Origin: Arcticimaribacter sp002477625
Lineage (GTDB): Bacteria; Bacteroidota; Bacteroidia; Flavobacteriales; Flavobacteriaceae
DNA: 64,000 bases
NCBI GenBank assembly: GCA_943846665.1
Contig: OX044358.1
Span: forward strand, 248,001-312,000
Direction: 5' to 3'
Shown: positions 53,685 through 61,423 of the stretch, piece by piece
Layout of the letters: every line of letters starts with the position of its first letter
Position numbering within the stretch: the first letter of the stretch is position 1
Notes under the pieces: model-generated
Seen by the model: the letters and a program-made list of their open reading frames with translations, nothing else
Database searches by the model: none
Told to the model about the DNA's origin: nothing
Program-made: the position numbers and the translations under genes

Positions 53685-55028
53685 CTAAAAATCGCGCTGA
53701 TCTCCTTTAAGAAATTCGTTAGCTTCTTGTTCAACAAACTCAGAGGTTTCTTTATTATAATTGAGCGTTTTGTTTGGAAAACGTCCTGCAATTACACCCA
53801 AAAGGATGGTTTCTGTAAGTCTAGAAGCATATTCAAAGGGAGCCGAGCAAGTAGATTTACCAAGACAAGTGTCAACAAATTCGTGGTAATGCTTTGGCGA
53901 TTCGCTAGCATAATCTCGAATAGGTTCTCCCAGCGAATTTTCTGGATCATAGGAAGCGATATCATAGGTTTTATATGCTTCTTCTTCTATCAGCTTTGGA
54001 AGCTCCATAAAGTGAGGTAGCAATAAACGTTTGCCGTTTTCCCCAATAAACATAGCACCTTGATCGGGGAGCTTATCTCCTTCAGGAAGTTCTAACGCTT
54101 CTGTAACAACCGGTCCCGCTTCGCCATCATACCACAACCATTCAAAACTATCGGTTGTATGGGCAGTTCCATCAAAGGTATAGCGAACGATATTGCGTTC
54201 AGGATATCCATACCCATTGAAAGGTCGGCACTCGTTTGTAATTGTATTGGGCACGTCAAGCTCAAGAGCATTGTAAGGAGTATCAAAAATATGGACGCCC
54301 ATATCGCCTAGCGTGGCACAACCGTAATCCAATAGTTTTCTCCAATTACCCGGGTGGTAGTATTCGTCTTTGTACGGGCGCTCTTTAGAAGTACCCAACC
54401 AAAGATTCCAATCAAGATTTTCAGGAACTGGATCTGTACCTTCTGGAGCAGGACCATCGTACCCCCAATTCTTATTTGACCAAGCGATGACCTTGCTTAC
54501 TTTCCCAATGATTCCACCTTGGATTAGATAAGTTGCTAATTTATAGTCATAAAATGAATGCACTTGAATTCCCATCTGGGTGACAAGGTTTTTTTCATTG
54601 GCAACTTTACGCATCTCTCTGGATTCGGAAACGAAATGAGTCAATGGTTTTTGACAGTAAACAGCTTTATTTTTCTCCATAGCGAGTAAGGAAGCTGGAG
54701 CATGGGTATGATCTGGTGTGGATACGATCACAGCATCAATTTGTTCTGAAATTTGATCGAACATTGCCCGATAATCTTTGAAAATTTGAGCTTTTGGAAA
54801 CATTGCATTAGCAGCCTTAAGCGCGTTGCTATCAACGTCACAAAGTGCTGTAACAACAACATTTGCATGAGATGCGATCGCTTTTAAATCTTCGAGTCCC
54901 ATATTGGAAACACCAATATGTGCCGTACGCAATATCGATTCTGGGTTTTCACATGACCAAGTTGATAGTGGAAGAACTGTAGCTCCAAGGGCCAGGGATG
55001 CTGTTTTAATAAAATCTCTTTTTTTCAT
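53685..55028 (-). CDS. Gfo/Idh/MocA-family oxidoreductase, exported type
   Basis: 447 residues. The N-terminus KKRDFIKTASLALGATVLPL resembles a Tat-type signal but with Lys-Arg instead of twin Arg. A Rossmann domain follows (AHIGVSNMGLEDLKAI, VTALCDVDS, AVIVSTPDHTHA) with the family CQKPLTH in place of EKP. The substrate-binding half has NWRKLLDYGCATLGDMGVHI with Asp and His. Such enzymes oxidise or reduce sugar hydroxyls with NAD(P). The partner genes encode DUF1080 3-keto-sugar hydrolases, so C3 oxidation of a glycoside is inferred. It is 2 bases downstream of the lipoprotein DUF1080 gene. Confidence 0.9.
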   Translation of the reverse strand: MKKRDFIKTASLALGATVLPLSTWSCENPESILRTAHIGVSNMGLEDLKAIASHANVVVTALCDVDSNALKAANAMFPKAQIFKDYRAMFDQISEQIDAVIVSTPDHTHAPASLLAMEKNKAVYCQKPLTHFVSESREMRKVANEKNLVTQMGIQVHSFYDYKLATYLIQGGIIGKVSKVIAWSNKNWGYDGPAPEGTDPVPENLDWNLWLGTSKERPYKDEYYHPGNWRKLLDYGCATLGDMGVHIFDTPYNALELDVPNTITNECRPFNGYGYPERNIVRYTFDGTAHTTDSFEWLWYDGEAGPVVTEALELPEGDKLPDQGAMFIGENGKRLLLPHFMELPKLIEEEAYKTYDIASYDPENSLGEPIRDYASESPKHYHEFVDTCLGKSTCSAPFEYASRLTETILLGVIAGRFPNKTLNYNKETSEFVEQEANEFLKGDQRDF

Positions 55029-55030
55029 TT

Positions 55031-55804
55031 TTACAATTGTTTTATTTTAATATTTTTAAACCATAGGGATGCGGAGTGATCTTGAAAGCCGATAAAGCCT
55101 TTTTTGTGGATACCGTAATCTGAAGTAAGCTGCCATTTCCCGTTATTCTTTTTTGCATTCCAATCATCAGACCAGGGGACAAAACTCAAAAGTAATTGAC
55201 CGTTGAGCCAGTGCTCCACTCGGGTGGGAGTAAAAACAATTCTGCTGTTATTCCATTCACCGGCGGGGTTAAGATTTTTTTTGGAAGGATCTGCCGCATA
55301 CATTGCATAGTCGGCCCCAGTAGCTTGCAACGGGTGCAAATCTTGGGGATTTTCAGTTATCCCAATACTTTTATTGTATTCCGTTATGTCGTGAAAATCG
55401 GTATAATGTTCATCGTCGATCAACTGATATTCGGGTGCTACTTCGGGAATACCCTCATAACCTTCTGCGATATGGTAAAAAATACCGCTATTCCCACCGG
55501 GTGGAATTTTCCATTCGACATAGAGTTCAAAATTTTCAAATTCTTGAGCGCCATAAATAATATCCCTACTTACTTTATAGTCGTATTCTTCTTCAGAAAC
55601 CATTTCACTCGTAAAGGTCATAACGCTATCTACAATAGCCCATCCCTGAGGTAGGCTTTCTCCATTATATGCTCTCCATCCATCGAGTGAACTTCCGTCA
55701 AAAAGCGAGATCCATTCAGAGGAAGTGTCCTGCTTTTTGGTTTTGTTTTCTTTGCAGCCCGTGATCATAAAAAAAACGGTGCATAAAAGTAATAGCTGTT
55801 TCAT
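55031..55804 (-). CDS. DUF1080 (3-keto-disaccharide hydrolase-type) lipoprotein
   Basis: 257 residues. Lipobox MITGC (Cys17). The DUF1080 concanavalin-like fold is shown by WISLFDGSSLDGWRAYNGES at the start, ENFELYVEWKIPPGGNSGIF in the centre, GEWNNSRIVFTPTRVEHWLN late, and GFIGFQDHSASLWFKNIKIK at the end. DUF1080 proteins cleave 3-keto-glycosides after a Gfo/Idh/MocA enzyme oxidises the sugar. One base separates it from the upstream DUF1080 gene and two from the downstream oxidoreductase gene. Confidence 0.9.
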   Translation of the reverse strand: MKQLLLLCTVFFMITGCKENKTKKQDTSSEWISLFDGSSLDGWRAYNGESLPQGWAIVDSVMTFTSEMVSEEEYDYKVSRDIIYGAQEFENFELYVEWKIPPGGNSGIFYHIAEGYEGIPEVAPEYQLIDDEHYTDFHDITEYNKSIGITENPQDLHPLQATGADYAMYAADPSKKNLNPAGEWNNSRIVFTPTRVEHWLNGQLLLSFVPWSDDWNAKKNNGKWQLTSDYGIHKKGFIGFQDHSASLWFKNIKIKQL

Positions 55805-55805
55805 T

Positions 55806-56396
55806 TTATAATTCTTTTAATTTGATATTCCTCCATTTAACTTTAATTCCACCTCCAGAATGGATCTGTAGAGCAATACCGCCTTTTCCTTTTCCAATCT
55901 TCTCATCCACAATCTCAACCATTTCATGGCCGTTTAAATAGGTAGTCACCGTATTGCCATTTGCAATTATTTTCATTGTATTCCATGAACCCATTTTCAA
56001 ATACTGATCTTTTGCAGGATCTGGTTTTATGAGCCATCCTCTTCCATAGGATTCATAAATTCCACCCGTATGCAGCTTGGGAGGAGCAACCTCAACTTGC
56101 CATCCGTTGACTATAGTACCTGCTACAGTTGACCGAAAAAACACACCGCTATTACCGTCTGCCTCTTGTTTAAATTCGAGTTCCAATTCAAAATTGTCGT
56201 AATGCTTTTTAGTCGATAGATAACCGTATGCTGCATCGGGACCGCTTTCACAAATTAACTCTCCCTTTTCAACATACCATTTTTCTGTTCCATTGATTTC
56301 CCAACCATCCAAATTTTGACCGTTGAATAAATCAACCTGTGCCTGAACGGATACTGATAAGCATAGAATTACAAGAAGTACTAGGATTTTTTTCAT
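55806..56396 (-). CDS. DUF1080 (3-keto-disaccharide hydrolase-type) exported protein
   Basis: 196 residues with a signal peptide (KKILVLLVILCLSVSVQA) and a compact DUF1080 domain: VDLFNGQNLDGWEINGTEKW, YDNFELELEFKQEADGNSGV and the terminal IALQIHSGGGIKVKWRNIKL. It is the first gene of a three-gene operon with the lipoprotein paralogue and the oxidoreductase. Shorter than its neighbour and not lipidated, it may act as the periplasmic member of the pair. Confidence 0.9.
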   Translation of the reverse strand: MKKILVLLVILCLSVSVQAQVDLFNGQNLDGWEINGTEKWYVEKGELICESGPDAAYGYLSTKKHYDNFELELEFKQEADGNSGVFFRSTVAGTIVNGWQVEVAPPKLHTGGIYESYGRGWLIKPDPAKDQYLKMGSWNTMKIIANGNTVTTYLNGHEMVEIVDEKIGKGKGGIALQIHSGGGIKVKWRNIKLKEL

Positions 56397-56728
56397 TGAT
56401 TTTTTTTTAATTATTTTTTTAATTAATCATGTTGATGATATACTGCCCCAAGTACACAAAAGGGCTGCCAACTGAATTTACAAATTTGCATTAAGTCTCT
56501 GGTAAATATAACAAACATCGCAATAAAATCATCAGGTATTTGTGGATTCCTTACTAAAGGACATAAAAACACAAAAGCAACCAAAAATCATCGTTTGGAA
56601 GTTATCCATGGAACCAGGTCATTCAACTGCCTTTAGGGAAGACACCCTCAGATGTAAATAAGGTCTGTAGGCTATAAAAAAATACAATTTCAGCTGTCCA
56701 CACCAGATTAGGCTGTATATTTAAAATC
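56397..56728. other. Divergent intergenic region
   Basis: 332 bases separating the DUF1080 operon (-) from the YigZ gene (+). No small gene, repeat or consensus promoter was recognised with confidence. Confidence 0.5.
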
Positions 56729-57334
56729 TTGAACGATTGCTATAAAACCATAGAAAACCCCTCAGAAGAAACGCTGTTTAAAGATAGAAACAGTAAGTTT
56801 TATGGGTACGCTTTTCCAGTTTTGAATGAAGAAGAGGTTAAGAATGCTTTGGGTTACTTAAAGAAAAAACATCATACGGCAGGTCATTTTTGTTATGCTT
56901 GGCAGTTGGGAATCGAAACCCTTCGTTTCCGTGCAAATGATGATGGCGAACCCAATAACACAGCCGGTATGCCCATTTACGGTCAAATTCAAGCGTTTGA
57001 GGTTACGAATATCTTGGTCGTATCGGTTCGCTACTTCGGAGGTACAAAACTAGGCGTTGGCGGACTGATACAAGCTTATAAAAATTCCGCCCAAATAACC
57101 TTAGAGGCAGCACCAATTGTAGAAAAAACGATTGATGTTGTCTATCAATTAAACTTTGATTACGATTTAATGAATAAAGTGATGCGCATCGTAAAAGAAA
57201 AAAACATAACAATCGTGCATCAAAAATTAGAAGCAGTATGCGAGTATCATATAGCCGTTAGAAAAAAGGATTCAGCCCTTATTTTTGATGTTTTTGATAA
57301 GTTGTACAAACTGACGATCAAAGAAATAGCCTAG
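56729..57334 (+). CDS. YigZ/IMPACT-family protein (UPF0029)
   Basis: 201 residues. The N-terminal UPF0029 domain has HFCYAWQLG, ANDDGEPNNTAGMPIYGQ and VSVRYFGGTKLGVGGLIQAY, the strongest family signatures. A C-terminal ferredoxin-like domain (DUF1949) follows. Homologues are linked to translation (eukaryotic IMPACT) or proteolysis, but the bacterial role is undefined. The frame has no usable ATG; TTG at 56729 (MNDCYKTIENPSEE) matches family N-termini, so an alternative start codon is inferred. Confidence 0.9.
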   Translation: MNDCYKTIENPSEETLFKDRNSKFYGYAFPVLNEEEVKNALGYLKKKHHTAGHFCYAWQLGIETLRFRANDDGEPNNTAGMPIYGQIQAFEVTNILVVSVRYFGGTKLGVGGLIQAYKNSAQITLEAAPIVEKTIDVVYQLNFDYDLMNKVMRIVKEKNITIVHQKLEAVCEYHIAVRKKDSALIFDVFDKLYKLTIKEIA

Positions 57335-57442
57335 CACCCACAATTCTATTATTCCACAGCTTTGTTTTTTATGTTCCACATCTGAACCCTACCGAACAAA
57401 AATCTCCACTACTTATAATTTAAATCCGCTAAAATTTAATCC

Positions 57443-57495
57443 GTTTATGAATTAAGTCCTATATTCAACGGTATTCAAGAATTCGGTTTATGAAT
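57443..57495 (+). promoter_or_regulatory. Pair of 10-bp direct repeats upstream of the MFS permease gene
   Basis: GTTTATGAAT occurs at 57443-57452 and 57486-57495, 43 bp apart (about four helical turns), just before ATG 57519. This spacing suits a regulator bound on one face of the DNA, but chance in AT-rich DNA is possible. Confidence 0.3.
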
Positions 57496-57518
57496 CTTTA
57501 ATTTTTATCTTTTACGCT

Positions 57519-58793
57519 ATGCATTCAGAAGTAGTCACAAATAAAGTAGAATCTCCAAAAAGGTACCTCCACATTGTATTATTGGTCATGCTGATATTCT
57601 TTGTCATTTCCTTAGTCACCAACATTCTCAATTCAATCCTAGTAGATGTTAAAGAAAGTTTTGACCTAAGCCTTACCATGACCGGGTTCTTGCCCTTTTC
57701 GTTTTTCATCGCCTATGGGGTGATGTCAATCCCTGCTGGTTTTTTATCGGAACGGTTTGGAAATAAAGCGCTGCTGAGTTTTTCTTTTTTACTCATGACC
57801 CTTGCCTCTCTGGGCTTTGTATTTGTTCCCACTCACATCGTTTTTAGTTTCACCCTTTTTGTTTTGGGTAGTTGCATGGCTGTTTTGCAGGTCATCATAA
57901 ACCCCATGCTTCGGGCTGCAGGTGGAGAAGAACATTTTGCATTCAATTCCGTTGCTGCACAATTGGTTTTTGGGGGGGCATCGTTTGCAAGTCCTTATTT
58001 ATACCAGTATTTGGTAGAAGATCACGCTACTGAAAATTGGGCTACGACACTACGTAATTTTATGCCTGACAACATCCCTTGGGCTTCCTTATACATCGTA
58101 TTTGCAATCGTTTCCTTCCTCTTGGTTCTTGTGGTTTCACTAACAAAATACCCCAGCTACGAAAAAGCTGAAGATGAAAAGGCAGGAGATTCGAGTTCCT
58201 ATTGGGAATTATTAAAAAACAAATACACCCTCTTATACTTCTTGGGGATCTTTTGCTATGTTGGGGTTGAACAAGGAATAGGAAATTGGATCTCTCAGTT
58301 TTTACAAGAATACCACCAACTAGATGCCCAAACTACTGGTGCCAATACCGTTGCTTATTTTTGGGCGATGCTCACCTTTGGATGTCTTTTGGGACTCGCC
58401 TTATTGAAGGTTATGGATAGTCGAAAATTACTGATCGGTGCAACCCTAACCACCCTGGTCTGTTTGTTTTTTGCACTCTTGGGTACTGCTGCTGTTGCCT
58501 TAATTGCATTTCCTATGCTAGGGTTTAGTATTTCTGTAATGTGGTCTATAATTTTTTCATTGGGTCTGAATTCAATCAAAACTCATCACGGATCCTTATC
58601 TGGAATTTTGTGTACCGGAATTGCTGGGGGGGCCATCCTCCCGTTTATCGTTGGAATAATCGGAGAAGTAACTTCTTTAAAAACAGCCCTGTTTTTTCTC
58701 ATTATACCCCTAGTCTTTATCTTGTCTATCGGATTTTGGGCGAAACCCTTAGTCACCAATAAATTTATGGGTTCTAAAAATGAAGGGAAATGA
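57519..58793 (+). CDS. Sugar MFS transporter (FHS/NagP-like)
   Basis: 424 residues with 12 predicted membrane helices. The motif IPAGFLSERFGNKALLSF after helix 2 is the MFS loop 2-3 signature, and LQVIINPMLRAAGGEEH is typical of the fucose/glucose-galactose (FHS) group, which in Bacteroidota imports glucose, fucose or N-acetylglucosamine. Helices 7-12 follow a charged loop (~210-230). The stop overlaps the ROK kinase start (ATGA). With a kinase and a deaminase-like gene next door, an amino sugar is the likely cargo (inference). Confidence 0.88.
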   Translation: MHSEVVTNKVESPKRYLHIVLLVMLIFFVISLVTNILNSILVDVKESFDLSLTMTGFLPFSFFIAYGVMSIPAGFLSERFGNKALLSFSFLLMTLASLGFVFVPTHIVFSFTLFVLGSCMAVLQVIINPMLRAAGGEEHFAFNSVAAQLVFGGASFASPYLYQYLVEDHATENWATTLRNFMPDNIPWASLYIVFAIVSFLLVLVVSLTKYPSYEKAEDEKAGDSSSYWELLKNKYTLLYFLGIFCYVGVEQGIGNWISQFLQEYHQLDAQTTGANTVAYFWAMLTFGCLLGLALLKVMDSRKLLIGATLTTLVCLFFALLGTAAVALIAFPMLGFSISVMWSIIFSLGLNSIKTHHGSLSGILCTGIAGGAILPFIVGIIGEVTSLKTALFFLIIPLVFILSIGFWAKPLVTNKFMGSKNEGK

Positions 58794-59626
58794 ACGAGTA
58801 TATAGGTGTCGATTTGGGGGGGACAAATTTTAAAGCTGGACGTGTTTCTGATGGAGAAATTGATTTAGAAGCAACAAATCCTGTGCATCAAAACTGCACA
58901 GAGTCAGAGCTTTTCACCATACTGTTTGCAACAATAGATGCCCTAATCACAAAAAATACAACGGCAATAGGAGTTGGAGTGCCTGGAATTGTAGATCCCG
59001 ATACTGGAATTATTTATGACATCATCAACCTGCCAGCCTGGGAAACAATCCCGCTTAGAGACATCTTAGAAGGCCGCTATTCTATTCCCGTTCATTTGAA
59101 TAATGATGCCAATTGCTTTGCAAAAGGAGAATACATTTACGGTGCTGGAAAAGCCTACAATAATTTTGTGGGGCTCTCCATCGGGACAGGCTTGGGGATG
59201 GGTATTATCATTGAAAGAAAATTGCATAACGGCTTGTTCTTCGGAGCAGGTGAAATCGGAATGGTAACCTACAAAGACAGCATCATTGAGTACTATGTAA
59301 GTAGTCTGTTTTTTGAACGAAACTTCAATGCAACTGCAAAAGAATTGAGTCTTTTAGCTACCCAAGGTGATGCAACTGCACTGCAGGCATACCGTGAATT
59401 TGGACTGCATTTAGGAAACGCAATCAACAACATCAATTATATGATAGCTCCCGAAGCAATTGTACTTGGAGGATCCATCAGTAAAGCTTTTCCTCTCTTT
59501 AAAAAGTCGATGGAAGAAACCCTAAAAACCTTCGCTTTTCCTAAGCAAACGGAGCATTTAGTAATTGAAGTTTCAGGCGTAAATGGGATTGCAATCCTAG
59601 GAGCTGCTGCCCTTTGCATTGATTGA
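58790..59626 (+). CDS. ROK-family sugar kinase
   Basis: 278 residues. The N-terminus YIGVDLGGTNFKAGRV is the ATP/phosphate-1 motif, GVGVPGIVDPDTG follows, NNDANCFAKGEY contains the catalytic Asp, and SIGTGLGMGIII is phosphate-2. The usual ROK zinc-binding motif (CxCGxxGC) after GAGEIG is absent, so this is a zinc-free, shorter ROK like some Bacteroidota glucokinases. It is co-translated with the MFS permease (4-base overlap) and should phosphorylate the imported sugar in the cytoplasm; hexose versus amino sugar is not resolved. Confidence 0.88.
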   Translation: MNEYIGVDLGGTNFKAGRVSDGEIDLEATNPVHQNCTESELFTILFATIDALITKNTTAIGVGVPGIVDPDTGIIYDIINLPAWETIPLRDILEGRYSIPVHLNNDANCFAKGEYIYGAGKAYNNFVGLSIGTGLGMGIIIERKLHNGLFFGAGEIGMVTYKDSIIEYYVSSLFFERNFNATAKELSLLATQGDATALQAYREFGLHLGNAINNINYMIAPEAIVLGGSISKAFPLFKKSMEETLKTFAFPKQTEHLVIEVSGVNGIAILGAAALCID

Positions 59627-59643
59627 TAATTAGCTGAACTTAG

Positions 59644-60354
59644 CTAGATACTTTCGGAATCGATATAGCATACTACCTGTGGATGATTCCATAAGAAAGA
59701 TGCTGGTAATTGAGAAGTGACCTTTTGAGTCAGCAGCTGTTTTAGGGTGAGCTCTTTACCTGCACCCGTGACTAGTAAAATGATTTTTTTAGACCGAAGA
59801 ATATCAGCCATTCCAACAGTAAGGCCAAACTTGGGGTTGTGTTTCATCGTTTTGGTCATGCTGTGCTGCACAGAAGTTTCGGATAACGTACTCCTATGGC
59901 ATGCATCGGATAAAGTAGCAGCAGGTTCATTAAACCCCAAATGACCATTTTTACCCAGTCCTAAAAAACAAATATCGATCGGTTTGCGTTTATTCAGTTC
60001 CTTTTGAACGCGCATGCATTCCGCTTCAGGTTCAGTTGTATCACTTTTAAACGATAGGTAGCGGTCATCAGAAACGGCTAAAGGAAGCAGGATTTTATTT
60101 TGTATGTAGTACGCACAGGAACTCGGATCGTCTGAAGACAGTCCAAACCATTCGTCTAGTTGCACAACTTGAAGTGCAGTATAGCGTTCAGGCTCATCTT
60201 GATGGTTTTTAGCCATCCGCTCGTAAACCCCTGTTGGAGAATGGCCCGTTGCCACACAAATCGATAGCTTTGAATCCCGTTTTAATGCATTATAAAAAGA
60301 ATCAAAAGCTGCACGACTCATTTCCTCGTAGTCTCTACAATATTCAATTTTCAT
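59644..60354 (-). CDS. Glucosamine/galactosamine-6-phosphate isomerase family protein (NagB-like)
   Basis: 236 residues. VQLDEWFGL carries the proton-transfer Asp, and GLGKNGHLGFNEP the catalytic His and the Glu that assists ring opening. VATGHSPTGVYERM is the phosphate loop, and KFGLTVGMADIL is the late helix/strand signature. The enzyme would convert amino-sugar-6-phosphate to a keto-hexose phosphate plus ammonia. It converges on the ROK gene (17 bases apart) and follows the thioesterase gene by 12 bases on the same strand. Somewhat shorter than E. coli NagB (266), nearer the AgaS/AgaI-like or soluble Bacteroidota group. Confidence 0.85.
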   Translation of the reverse strand: MKIEYCRDYEEMSRAAFDSFYNALKRDSKLSICVATGHSPTGVYERMAKNHQDEPERYTALQVVQLDEWFGLSSDDPSSCAYYIQNKILLPLAVSDDRYLSFKSDTTEPEAECMRVQKELNKRKPIDICFLGLGKNGHLGFNEPAATLSDACHRSTLSETSVQHSMTKTMKHNPKFGLTVGMADILRSKKIILLVTGAGKELTLKQLLTQKVTSQLPASFLWNHPQVVCYIDSESI

Positions 60355-60366
60355 TGGGCATTTTTT

Positions 60367-60744
60367 TCACTTTCCAAAACCAATAAGGCTTCTAATGCTG
60401 CAACGAATGTTTAGGGGGATAGAAACTGAAGTTTGCTCCTTTCGCTTGACAAAAACATGAACAAAGCTTCCGTAAGCAGATGCTTGGTTTGCGCCTTCTT
60501 TGAATACAGCCAAACCATAGGTTACTGAACTGTTTCCTATTTGGTTTACTCGAAGTCCAATTGTTATTGCATCGGGAAAAGCAATTGGAGCAAGGTAATT
60601 GCATTGGGAATTAACGACAAAACCAACGATGGGCGCATTGTGAATATCTAGTCCAGCCGTATTGATTAAATAATGGTTTACAGCCGAATCGAAATAAGAA
60701 TAATAGGTAACATTATTGATATGCCCATAAACATCATTATCCAT
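60367..60744 (-). CDS. Acyl-CoA thioesterase, 4HBT hotdog fold (N-terminus disrupted)
   Basis: The 125 residues from ATG 60744 have DVYGHINNVTYYSYFDSAVN, the hotdog 4-hydroxybenzoyl-CoA thioesterase signature with the active-site Asp, then VVNSQCNYLAPI and GSFVHVFVKR. Family members carry a further ~15-25 N-terminal residues ending in RW before this Asp. In-frame sequence HFHKINTRW lies directly upstream of 60744 but has no ATG, GTG or TTG before a stop. ATGs at 60817 and 60811 are in another frame (MLMTGTEPLNKTD); one removed base near 60773-60778 would join them. The true start is therefore uncertain. Confidence 0.75.
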   Translation of the reverse strand: MDNDVYGHINNVTYYSYFDSAVNHYLINTAGLDIHNAPIVGFVVNSQCNYLAPIAFPDAITIGLRVNQIGNSSVTYGLAVFKEGANQASAYGSFVHVFVKRKEQTSVSIPLNIRCSIRSLIGFGK

Positions 60745-60841
60745 CCATCGGGTATTGATCTTGTGAAAATGTTTATAAGTCTGTTTTATTAAGTGGCTCC
60801 GTTCCGGTCATAAGCATCTGCAAAAAATTGATTCTTTAAAG

Positions 60842-61366
60842 TTAATCTCTTTTTAGGAAGCGCAAGAGGGATTCAAGAGAAACTCTTTTGCGCAAAATCG
60901 ATAATTTATTCTTAAAGTATTTTTGCTGTTTACTACTTCCCTCAGCTTTTATCAAGTCCCGGAATTGTTCAAAAAGATCAATTCCAACATCAGATTTCTT
61001 GTGATTGAAGGGGTCCATTTGCATCAAAAAACTACTGATCAAGTGTTTCCATTCGAACGCAGATATTGCTAGTGAAGTCAATTTGTTTTTCACTTCATTC
61101 CAAAAATAATCAGGCGTATCGCTCACATCCAAGACTCTGAGATCAGTCGCTTGAATGGTGATCATAAAATCAGCTGTTATTTTAAGCGCAGACGGAACTA
61201 CAATTACATCTTCAAAAAAAACATAGGTTATATCGGTATAATTGAATACAAAAACAGGACAACGCAACTGGGCCTCTAAAATCTCAGAAAACTCTCGTTG
61301 TCTGGATCGTTTCAAAAGAAGCTTCTTGGATTTATGTGTTGGTTTTAAAACAATACAACAAATCAT
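60842..61366 (-). CDS. Hypothetical protein
   Basis: A 174-residue predicted cytoplasmic protein without signal peptide or membrane helix. The N-terminal half has alternating hydrophobic strands (RCPVFVFNYTDITYVFFEDV, SALKITADFMITI); the C-terminal half is helical and basic (FEQFRDLIKAEGSSKQQKYF, ending SLESLLRFLKRD). No family is recognised. It starts 57 bases after the katG stop on the same strand, so it may share katG's transcript. Confidence 0.6.
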   Translation of the reverse strand: MICCIVLKPTHKSKKLLLKRSRQREFSEILEAQLRCPVFVFNYTDITYVFFEDVIVVPSALKITADFMITIQATDLRVLDVSDTPDYFWNEVKNKLTSLAISAFEWKHLISSFLMQMDPFNHKKSDVGIDLFEQFRDLIKAEGSSKQQKYFKNKLSILRKRVSLESLLRFLKRD

Positions 61367-61423
61367 AACCCTTTTTTCGTTTTAAAAACCAATAGCATTA
61401 CAAACGAAATTCCCTTAAAACAG

